Source: JAAYEL01 sp964345835 (GTDB lineage: Bacteria; Bacillota; Clostridia; Tissierellales; Peptoniphilaceae). From it: 64,000 nucleotides of DNA. Where the stretch lies: positions 3,822 to 67,821 of the forward strand of contig CAYFSL010000006.1 of assembly GCA_964345835.1 (NCBI GenBank). The letters are read 5' to 3'. Positions 17,079 through 24,756 of the stretch are shown here, piece after piece. How positions within the stretch are numbered: the stretch's first letter is position 1; each line of letters starts with the position of its first letter. A program made the position numbers and the translations under genes. The notes beneath the pieces are model-generated. The model made no database searches, was not told the origin of the DNA, and was given only the letters and a program-made list of their open reading frames with translations.

Positions 17079-19216
17079 ATGAAAAGATTGGCAGCAATGC
17101 TCCTAGCTTTAGTACTAGCTTTATCTGCTTGTTCAGGTGGACCAGCCCCTGGACAAGGAGGAGAAGACGGTCAAAAGCAAGGAGAGCAAGAGAAACCAGG
17201 TAATGAAGAACAACCNNNNNNNNNNNNNNNNNNNNNNNNNNNNNNNNNNNNNNNNNNNNNNNNNNNNNNNNNNNNNNNNNNNNNNNNNNNNNNNNNNNNN
17301 NNNNNNNNNNNNNNNAACCAGGTAATGAAGAACAACCTCAAGAGAAGGTTGAAGACAGGGAATTAACAATCCCAAATTCATCAGAATTTGAGTCATTAGA
17401 CTACGTTGTTACAGACAAGAACCCTGACCACACATTCAACGCTAACTTTATAGATGGTCTTCTAGAAAATGACCAACTAGGTAGTCTAGCACCATCAATA
17501 GCTGAAAAGTGGGAAGGTAATGAAGATAAGACTGTTTGGACATTTACTCTTAGAGACGGAGTTAAATGGGTTACAAACGCTGGAGAAGAATTCGATGTAG
17601 TTAAGGCAGAAGACTTTGTAACAGGTCTACGTCACACAGCTGACTTCGATTCTTCTACAGCACAACTACTAGTAGGTGTTGTTAAGGGACTTGGTGACTA
17701 TCTAAAGAGTGACAAGTCAGATGAAGCTTGGGCTAAGGTTGGTGTAAAGGCAATAGATGAAAAGACTGTTGAATATACAATGGAAGCTCCAACTCCATAC
17801 TTCGACTCAATGACAACTTACACAGTGCTTTACCCAATTAACAAAGAATTCCTAGAATCTAAGGGAGAAGGATGTAAGCTTGGTGCTCCAAACAAGGAAA
17901 AATGTGAGTTCGGTACTAAGAAGGCTGACTCAATCCTTTACAATGGGGCATTTATCCTAGACCAAGCCGACACAAAATCAAAGATTGTTATAACTAAGAA
18001 CCCTAACTACTGGGATGTAGACAATATCCACCTATCAAAGATTACTTTTATCTATGATGACGGATCTGACCCATATTCAGTAATTAAAGGCTTTGAACAA
18101 GGAACTTATCCACAAGCTTCACTGAATCCAAGTTGGGCTGATTATGACAAGTATATTGAAAAATATAAAGACAATGTATATAACACACTACCAAACTCAA
18201 CAGCATTTGGTGTAAACTTCAACTATAACCGTAAGTCATTTAAGCATACTAACTATGCTAGCGATGAAACTTTAAGAAATAATACAAGAAAAGCAGTATT
18301 AAACGAAAACTTCAGAAAGGCTCTAAGAGCTGCCTTTGATGTAGAAAAATACCTAGCAGTATCTACTCCAGAAGATGTAGCTAAGGCACAAGTTCGTAAC
18401 ATCAACAACTTCCCAGGAGCAGGTACTTCAAAGAATGGTACTTACTTCGAATTAGTATCAAAAGAATTTGCTAAAGTTAATGGTTCAGAAGTTAACCTAA
18501 ACGATGGTCAATATCCATGGCTAAACAAGGACGAAGCTCTTAAGTATATTGAAGCAGCTAAGAAGGAAGGAATTGTATTCCCAATCCACCTAGATGTTCC
18601 AGTTATTAAAGATAGTGATAGATTAACTAAGCAAGCAATGTCATTTGCTCAATCAGTTAAGGACAATACTGATGGTCAAATAATCATCGAGCCAGTATTA
18701 CTAGACAACGATATAGTAATGAATATAGCTTTCTTACTTGAAGAACCTGAGGATGCTGACTACGACTTAAATACATTTGCAGGTTGGGGACCAGACTATG
18801 CTGACCCTAAATCCTTTGCTGATACCTTCTCTTCAAAGACAGGTACTTACCTAGATAATCTTGGTCTTCACGACGGAGATAAGGATAAGGAAATTAAGGA
18901 TGCAATTGGTCTTAACGAATACACTAAGTTAATCGAAGAAGCTGAAAAGATCTACGATGATATGGATGCTCGTTATGAAGCATATGCTAAGGCTGACGCT
19001 TTATTAATTGATAAGGCATTCTTTATACCAACATCTCAACAATTAAGAGGACAAGTTGTGTCTAAGTATGTTCCATTCTCTAAGGTATGGGCTGACTATG
19101 GTGCAACAGACCTTAAGTATAAGGGCTTAATGCTTCAAGACGAAATTGTTAAGGGTAGCGACAGAGAAGCGGCTTTACAAAAATGGGAACAAGACCGTAG
19201 TAACGCTGCTAAGTAA
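17079..19216 (+). CDS. oppA: Oligopeptide ABC transporter substrate-binding lipoprotein (interrupted by assembly gap)
   Basis: Family 5 extracellular solute-binding protein that captures peptides for the Opp permease. A signal peptide ends in the lipobox LSAC (Cys at residue 18), followed by a Gly/Gln/Glu-rich linker (GGEDGQKQGEQEKPGNEEQ). The 100-N gap lies inside this linker. Both gap edges carry the same 22 bp. Collapsing them removes 122 bp and restores one uninterrupted frame of 671 residues, so the gene is probably intact. The binding domain follows (LTIPNSSEFESLDYVV...; FTLRDGVKWVT) and ends at NAAK. Codon choice (GGT, GCT, GAC rich) suggests high expression. First gene of the oppABCDF operon. 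Confidence 0.93.
17216..17315. other. Assembly gap of 100 N inside oppA
   Basis: A run of exactly 100 N, flanked by identical 22-bp sequences at 17194-17215 and 17316-17337 that begin AACCAGGTAATG. The standard size means the true length is unknown. It may be zero (overlapping contig ends) or hide extra copies of the repeated linker. Confidence 0.95.
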
Positions 19217-19241
19217 GAAATACTAAAATAAAATGAGACAT

Positions 19242-19275
19242 GAGGGGTTGTGTCCGATTTAGGGGCACAACCTCC
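19242..19275 (+). terminator. Hairpin between oppA and oppB
   Basis: GGTTGTG (19246-19252) pairs with CACAACC (19266-19272), with flanking pairs possible, and is followed by only four T. It is probably a partial terminator or RNA-stabilising hairpin that keeps oppA expressed above the permease genes, a common arrangement. Confidence 0.55.
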
Positions 19276-19295
19276 ATTTTGTTAAAGGAGTCAAA

Positions 19296-20780
19296 ATGAA
19301 AAAGTATATACTAAAAAGACTGCTGAAATCCATAGTCTCAATATTTGTTGTATTGGCCGTTGTCGTCGTAATGGTTTTTACAATGATACCTAGAGATAAT
19401 GTCTTTGGCAAGGACTCTGCTGTATCAAAGCTTTCAGGCAATCAAAGGAGGGTGTATAAATTACAAACCCTAAGTGATTTAGGATACCTTTCGTTTTATA
19501 ATAATGCCGAATTATGCGAGGCCAAGTCAAAGAATCCAGAAGCCTGCCTTGAAAAGGGTAGTGCAGAAAGCAAAAAAGTCCAAGAGGCTTTGAAAAAAGA
19601 AGGCTATACAATTGAGGAGCTAACCTATGAAGACTCTCTTCAGGGACAAATAATTGCTTTTAGAGACTATAACAGGATAGAGCTAATCTTAAAATACTTT
19701 GGCAACATGATTAATGTTGATAAAAAGACCAAGGTAGTTGATCCGAAGAACCCAGACCTAGAGAGGAAGTACTACTTTGCAGGGGATAATGATGGAAATT
19801 GGGGCTTGATGTGTTCAGGCTGTGAAAACAAGTACCAATTATATTTTAATGCCAAGTTCCCTTTTATCCACCAAAATAAAATATCACTTAACTTCGGTAA
19901 ATCATATCCAACCTTTGCAGGTGTAAAGACTATGGATGTTATTAGTTCACCACAAGGTAGCTTGGTTCAAAGAGAACAAGTGTTTCCGAATGGAAAGTCT
20001 TTTAAGAGTCCAATAAAGCAAGAGACATGTAAATATAAGGCTAACCTAGACCCGCTTGATAAGAGGAGGTTTACTGACAATTATGCAGCATGTGACCAGG
20101 ATTTATCTAGTCCATCTATGATTCAAACCTCATATATCTTTGGGGTTCTTTCGCTTATATTGGCATATGCCATAGCTATTCCTTCAGGAATATCAATGGC
20201 TAGGAATAGGGGTAAATTAAATGATAAGATTGGTATTATCTATATTAACTTACTTATAGCTATTCCTTCACTTGCCTTCATTTTCTTAATGAAGTACTTT
20301 GGATTTAAGCTGGGCTTCCCAGATAAATTCCCTCAACTTGGATTTGGCAATATCAAGTCATACGTAATGCCTATAGTTATTCTAGGACTTTTATCTACAC
20401 CTGGTTTAATGATGTGGTTAAGGCGTTACATGATTGACCAATCAAATGCCGACTATGTTAAATTTGCCAAGGCAAAGGGACTATCACAAAAGGAAATTTT
20501 TAGAAATCACATATTAAAGAATGCTATTATTCCAATAGTTAATGGTATCCCATCATCAATTATCTTGGCTATTTCAGGAGCCTTGATTACCGAAACGGTA
20601 TTCTCTATACCAGGAATGGGTAAGATGCTTCCAGATGCCATAAATGTTGCAAATAATAACATGATTATTACCATTACCTTTATACTAACAACCTTATCTA
20701 TTTTGTCAGTATTATTAGGTGATATATTAATGACGGTTGTAGACCCAAGAATAAGCTTGGATACTAAGAAAGGAGAGTAA
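19296..20780 (+). CDS. oppB: Oligopeptide ABC transporter permease, AmiC type with large extracellular insert
   Basis: A 494-residue inner-membrane permease. Ordinary OppB has about 310 residues. The extra length is an insert of about 230 residues between the first transmembrane helix (about 10-32) and the remaining five (from about 275), as in AmiC of streptococci. The insert carries paired cysteines (CEAKSKNPEAC, MCSGC, and two flanking CKYKANLDPLDK...AAC), which may form disulfides. The cytoplasmic EAA-like loop (ADYVKFAKAKGLSQKEIF) contacts the ATPases. Ribosome binding site AAAGGAG lies 6 nt before ATG. The stop lies 1 bp from oppC. Confidence 0.94.
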   Translation: MKKYILKRLLKSIVSIFVVLAVVVVMVFTMIPRDNVFGKDSAVSKLSGNQRRVYKLQTLSDLGYLSFYNNAELCEAKSKNPEACLEKGSAESKKVQEALKKEGYTIEELTYEDSLQGQIIAFRDYNRIELILKYFGNMINVDKKTKVVDPKNPDLERKYYFAGDNDGNWGLMCSGCENKYQLYFNAKFPFIHQNKISLNFGKSYPTFAGVKTMDVISSPQGSLVQREQVFPNGKSFKSPIKQETCKYKANLDPLDKRRFTDNYAACDQDLSSPSMIQTSYIFGVLSLILAYAIAIPSGISMARNRGKLNDKIGIIYINLLIAIPSLAFIFLMKYFGFKLGFPDKFPQLGFGNIKSYVMPIVILGLLSTPGLMMWLRRYMIDQSNADYVKFAKAKGLSQKEIFRNHILKNAIIPIVNGIPSSIILAISGALITETVFSIPGMGKMLPDAINVANNNMIITITFILTTLSILSVLLGDILMTVVDPRISLDTKKGE

Positions 20781-20781
20781 T

Positions 20782-21702
20782 ATGTCAGATAATAAATTTA
20801 AATTTGTTAAATTAGATGAGACTAAGTCAGAACGTATTGCAGCTCCTAAATACTCTTATTGGGGGTCTGTATTTAAGAAGTTTTTCCAATCAAAACTTGC
20901 AATCTTTATGTTGATACTTGTTGCTATATTACTATTGATGTCGACAATTCAACCAATCTTTTCACAATATAACCATCTAGATTTGCCAGGTGTTAACGAT
21001 AAGTCACTAAACTTCTTACCTCCGTCATTGAAGCACCCTTTCGGTACTGATGACGTAGGGCGTGATGTTTTTGATATGGTCTGGTCAGGTGCAAGAATAT
21101 CCTTATTTATAGCTTTTGTTTCCACAATCATTACCAACCTTATAGGTGTTATAGTTGGTATGTGGTGGGGCTTTTCTAAGAGAGTTGATAAGGTCATGAT
21201 AGAAGTCTATAACGTTATTGCCAACATACCATTTACCCTAATAGTAATGGTTTTGGCTTATGTACTAGGATCAGGTATATGGCAATTAATATTTGCCCTA
21301 TCAATAACATCCTGGGTTGGTACAGCTTACTTTGTCCGTGTCCAAGTTATGATTATCCGTGATAGGGAATACAACTTAGCGTCAAGGACTTTGGGATCAT
21401 CAACATCAAAGATAATAATTCACAATATACTGCCATACCTTGTTTCTGTACTGGTAACCCTACTATCAAGGGATATTCCTTCAATTATTTCATATGAAGT
21501 ATTCCTAGGATTCTTGGGAATCGGTTTGGGTCAGGATACTGCATCCCTAGGACGTGTAGTTCAAGAACACTCCCTATTCATGCAGTCAAAGCCCCACCTA
21601 TTCCTTATACCAGTATTGATAACAGCTATAATTTCAGTATCACTTTACATCTTAGGACAAACCCTAGCCGATGCGAGTGATCCGAAGAACCACATGATAT
21701 AG
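20782..21702 (+). CDS. oppC: Oligopeptide ABC transporter permease, AmiD/OppC type
   Basis: A 306-residue inner-membrane permease with an N-terminal cytoplasmic stretch, a first helix near 35-57, the typical HPFGTDDVGRDVF motif near 85 and five further helices. The EAA loop (REYNLASRTLGSSTSKI) lies near residue 195. It forms the translocation pore with OppB. ATG 20782 is preceded by AAGGAGAG, which lies inside the end of oppB. Ten bp separate it from oppD. Confidence 0.95.
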   Translation: MSDNKFKFVKLDETKSERIAAPKYSYWGSVFKKFFQSKLAIFMLILVAILLLMSTIQPIFSQYNHLDLPGVNDKSLNFLPPSLKHPFGTDDVGRDVFDMVWSGARISLFIAFVSTIITNLIGVIVGMWWGFSKRVDKVMIEVYNVIANIPFTLIVMVLAYVLGSGIWQLIFALSITSWVGTAYFVRVQVMIIRDREYNLASRTLGSSTSKIIIHNILPYLVSVLVTLLSRDIPSIISYEVFLGFLGIGLGQDTASLGRVVQEHSLFMQSKPHLFLIPVLITAIISVSLYILGQTLADASDPKNHMI

Positions 21703-21712
21703 GAGGACTTAA

Positions 21713-22792
21713 ATGGAAGATAAAAAAGATATAGTCCTATCAGTTAAAGACCTTGAAGTAAAATTTAAGGTCCGTGATAGAGAATTAACTGCCATTAGAA
21801 ACATATCATTGGATTTCGAAGCTGGTAAAGTAGTTGCTATTGTTGGAGAATCTGGTTCTGGAAAGTCTGTTTTTACAAAGACTTTTACAGGAATGCTAGA
21901 AATAAATGGTAGGATCTCTAATGGGGAAATATTCTTCGAAGGAGAGGACTTAGTTAAGATAAAAAAAGATAGTGATTGGGAAAGGATAAGGGGTAAAAAG
22001 ATTGCCACAATATTCCAAGACCCTATGACATCACTTAATCCGGTAAGGACTATCGGATATCAAATTTCAGAAGTAATCATCAAACACCAAGGAAAGTCAA
22101 AGGCTGAAGCAAAGGAAATGGCTATCGACCTTATGAAAAGAGTAGGTATTAAGGATGCAGAAAAGAGATATGACGAGTATCCATTCATGTATTCTGGTGG
22201 TATGAGACAGAGAATCGTAATCGCAATTGCCCTTGCATGTAGACCAAAGATTTTGGTTTGTGATGAGCCTACTACAGCCCTTGATGTTACAATTCAAGCA
22301 CAAATAATTGCCTTGATAAAAGAATTGTCAATAGAATATGGCTTTACAACAATCTATATAACCCATGACTTGGGAGTAGTTGCCAACGTTGCAGATGTTG
22401 TTGCAGTAATGTATGCCGGTCAAATAGTTGAATATGGCGATGTAGAGGACATCTTCTACGATCCAAAGCACCCATATACCTGGGGACTACTTTCTTCTCT
22501 ACCACAACTTGGAGAGAAAGAAGATGAGCTATTTGCTATAGTAGGAACTCCACCATCCCTATTTAATGAGATAAAAGGGGATGCCTTTGCTCCTAGAAGC
22601 CAATATGCTATGGAGATTGATTTTGAGGAGGAACCACCAATGTTTAAGGTTTCTGATACTCATTATGCAAAAACCTGGCTTCTTGATGAAAGAGCGCCAA
22701 AGGTTGAAAAGCCAGAAATCATTCAGAACCTACATGATAAAATGATTGCTTTAACTTCAAAGGGAGGTGTGTATAGTGACAGAGACGAATAA
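21713..22792 (+). CDS. oppD: Oligopeptide ABC transporter ATPase, AmiE/OppD type
   Basis: A 359-residue ATPase that powers peptide import together with OppF. Walker A GESGSGKS lies near residue 44, the signature SGGMRQR near 163, and Walker B ILVCDEPTTALDV near 182. The C-terminal oligopeptide/dipeptide extension (HPYTWGLLSSLPQLGEKEDELFAI) is present but lacks the cysteine cluster found in some OppD proteins. Ribosome binding site AGGAGG precedes ATG by 7 nt. The 3' end overlaps the preferred start of oppF by 17 bp. Confidence 0.95.
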   Translation: MEDKKDIVLSVKDLEVKFKVRDRELTAIRNISLDFEAGKVVAIVGESGSGKSVFTKTFTGMLEINGRISNGEIFFEGEDLVKIKKDSDWERIRGKKIATIFQDPMTSLNPVRTIGYQISEVIIKHQGKSKAEAKEMAIDLMKRVGIKDAEKRYDEYPFMYSGGMRQRIVIAIALACRPKILVCDEPTTALDVTIQAQIIALIKELSIEYGFTTIYITHDLGVVANVADVVAVMYAGQIVEYGDVEDIFYDPKHPYTWGLLSSLPQLGEKEDELFAIVGTPPSLFNEIKGDAFAPRSQYAMEIDFEEEPPMFKVSDTHYAKTWLLDERAPKVEKPEIIQNLHDKMIALTSKGGVYSDRDE

Positions 22793-23780
22793 AGATGTGC
22801 TTCTTGATATACAACACCTTGAAGTGACATTTTACAACCAGGGAAATAGGTTTAGAGCTGTTAAAGATGTTAACTTCCAAATATTTAAGGGGGAAACATT
22901 TGCCCTAGTAGGTGAATCAGGATCAGGAAAGACCACAATTGGTCGTGCTATTATAGGTTTAAATGATACATCTGATGGAGATATAATCTACAAAGGTAAG
23001 AAAATTAATGGCAAGCTTAGTGCAAAGGAAAGACACCAATTAATCAGGGAAATGCAAATGATCTTCCAAGACCCTGCTGCATCCCTTAACGAAAGAGCTA
23101 CAATAGAATATTGTATAGCTGAAGGATTAGACAACTTCAAGCTATATAAGGATAAGGAGGAAAGGGACCAAAAGATAGACTACGCCTTAAAGTCTGTTGG
23201 CCTTCTTCCTGAACACAAGTCGAGGTATCCACATGAGTTCTCAGGCGGACAAAGACAGCGTGTTGGGATTGCTAGAGCTATAGTTATGGAACCCGACTTT
23301 ATAGTTGCGGACGAACCGATATCAGCCCTAGATGTGTCTATTAGGGCTCAAGTTCTTAACCTTATGAACAAGTTTAAGGAAGAAAAGGGAATTACCTACC
23401 TATTTATAGCCCATGACTTATCAGTAGTAAGATATTTCTCTGATAGGATCGGGGTTATCCATAAGGGTAGAATAGTGGAGGTTGCTCCTACAGAAGAACT
23501 ATTTGCCTATCCACTTCACCCATATACTCGTTCCTTATTACAGTCAGTTCCAATGCCTGACCCTCGTATAGAGAAGGCGAAGGAAGTTGTAATCTACGAC
23601 GAATCAAAGAGAGACTTATCTGGCGAAAAGCCAAAGCTTCGCCCTATAAGGGAAGGCCACTATGTCTTTGCAAATGACAGGGAGATGGCAGAATACGAAG
23701 TGAAGCTAGCGCAAATGGAAGAAGAAAGAAGCCAGATGGAAGAAAAGATCAGGGAAATGGTCAACAATAAAGACAAATAG
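22776..23780 (+). CDS. oppF: Oligopeptide ABC transporter ATPase, AmiF/OppF type
   Basis: A 334-residue ATPase partner of OppD. Walker A is GESGSGKTT, the signature is SGGQRQR and Walker B is FIVADEPISALDV. The C-terminal oligopeptide-transporter extension (HPYTRSLLQSVPMPDP) is followed by a Glu/Lys-rich tail. I prefer GTG 22776 as start because AGGGAGG sits 8 nt upstream. The longer frame would open at GTG 22767, directly on that ribosome binding site. Last gene of the operon; a terminator follows. Confidence 0.94.
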   Translation: MTETNKDVLLDIQHLEVTFYNQGNRFRAVKDVNFQIFKGETFALVGESGSGKTTIGRAIIGLNDTSDGDIIYKGKKINGKLSAKERHQLIREMQMIFQDPAASLNERATIEYCIAEGLDNFKLYKDKEERDQKIDYALKSVGLLPEHKSRYPHEFSGGQRQRVGIARAIVMEPDFIVADEPISALDVSIRAQVLNLMNKFKEEKGITYLFIAHDLSVVRYFSDRIGVIHKGRIVEVAPTEELFAYPLHPYTRSLLQSVPMPDPRIEKAKEVVIYDESKRDLSGEKPKLRPIREGHYVFANDREMAEYEVKLAQMEEERSQMEEKIREMVNNKDK

Positions 23781-23793
23781 AAAATATATAAAG

Positions 23794-23827
23794 AAGAGGT
23801 TGGAATTTATCCACCTCTTTTTTTAAT
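23794..23827 (+). terminator. Terminator of the opp operon
   Basis: AAGAGGTTGG and CCACCTCTT pair (one looped-out T) around AATTTAT and run into seven T. It lies 13 bp after the oppF stop. Confidence 0.85.
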
Positions 23828-23863
23828 AATACATGCCAGCCCAAAGATGGGTTCAAAATGATT

Positions 23864-23892
23864 ATGACTTAATATTAACAATCTGTTATAAT
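23864..23892 (+). promoter_or_regulatory. Promoter of the purine nucleoside phosphorylase gene
   Basis: ATGACT (23864-23869), 17 bp, then TATAAT (23887-23892) preceded by TGT, an extended -10. It lies 38 bp before the start codon. Confidence 0.6.
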
Positions 23893-23930
23893 TAACTTGT
23901 ATATTTTAATACATATTAAGGAGGAAATTT

Positions 23931-24755
23931 ATGATCTACGACAAATTAGAAAAGGCTTATAAAAAAATTAGGGAATTGACCGATTTTAAACCGGAACTTG
24001 CTATAGTTCTTGGTTCTGGACTTGGAAAGCTTGCTGACCAAGTAGAAAAACTTGGAGAAATCGACTATAAAGACATTGATGGATTTCCAGTATCTACTGC
24101 GCCTGGTCACAAGGGAAGGTTTATCTTTACTGAAATTCATGGAGTAAAGACTGTAATCATGCAAGGTAGGGTCCATTATTATGAAGGATACCCTATGTCA
24201 GATGTCGTTATGCCAACAAGGCTTATGGGGATGATGGGAGCTAAGACCCTGATTGTTACCAATGCTTGTGGTGGCGCCAACCCTGACTTTAAGGTGGGAG
24301 ACCTTATGGTAATAAGAGACCATATAACAGCCCTTGTACCATCTCCATTAATAGGACAAAATGTATCTGAATTAGGGGTAAGGTTCCCTGATATGACAGA
24401 AGTTTATAAAAAAGACTATGGAGACTTAATTTATAAGATAGGTACACAAAAAGGCTATAGCATGAGGGAAGGGGTATATTGTCAATTTACAGGTCCTCAA
24501 TATGAGACTCCAACAGAGGTAAAAATGGCAGGTATCCTTGGAGCTAGTGCAGTTGGTATGTCAACCGCTGTTGAAGCAGTAGCTGCAAGACACATGGGCA
24601 TGGAAGTTTGTGGTGTTTCTCTAATAACTAATATGGCAGCAGGACTTTCAGAAAATCTATTATCTGAAGAAGAAGTAATCGAGGTTGGTGAAAAGTCTTC
24701 TGAATATTTTATTGATCTAATCCTTGAGTTTGTAGCAAATTACAAGAATTTATAA
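23931..24755 (+). CDS. punA: Purine nucleoside phosphorylase, trimeric guanosine/inosine type
   Basis: A 274-residue cytosolic enzyme that splits inosine or guanosine with phosphate into base and ribose-1-phosphate. Family landmarks: phosphate-binding LGSGLGKLAD near residue 28, the GRVHYYEGY motif near 80, TNACGGANPDF near 110, GPQYETPTEV near 185 and the purine-site SLITNMAAG near 235. The length matches the PNP-I (PunA/PupG) family. Ribosome binding site AAGGAGG lies 8 nt before ATG. The helicase gene starts 1 bp after the stop, so the two are probably co-transcribed although they are functionally unrelated. Confidence 0.95.
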   Translation: MIYDKLEKAYKKIRELTDFKPELAIVLGSGLGKLADQVEKLGEIDYKDIDGFPVSTAPGHKGRFIFTEIHGVKTVIMQGRVHYYEGYPMSDVVMPTRLMGMMGAKTLIVTNACGGANPDFKVGDLMVIRDHITALVPSPLIGQNVSELGVRFPDMTEVYKKDYGDLIYKIGTQKGYSMREGVYCQFTGPQYETPTEVKMAGILGASAVGMSTAVEAVAARHMGMEVCGVSLITNMAAGLSENLLSEEEVIEVGEKSSEYFIDLILEFVANYKNL

Positions 24756-24756
24756 G

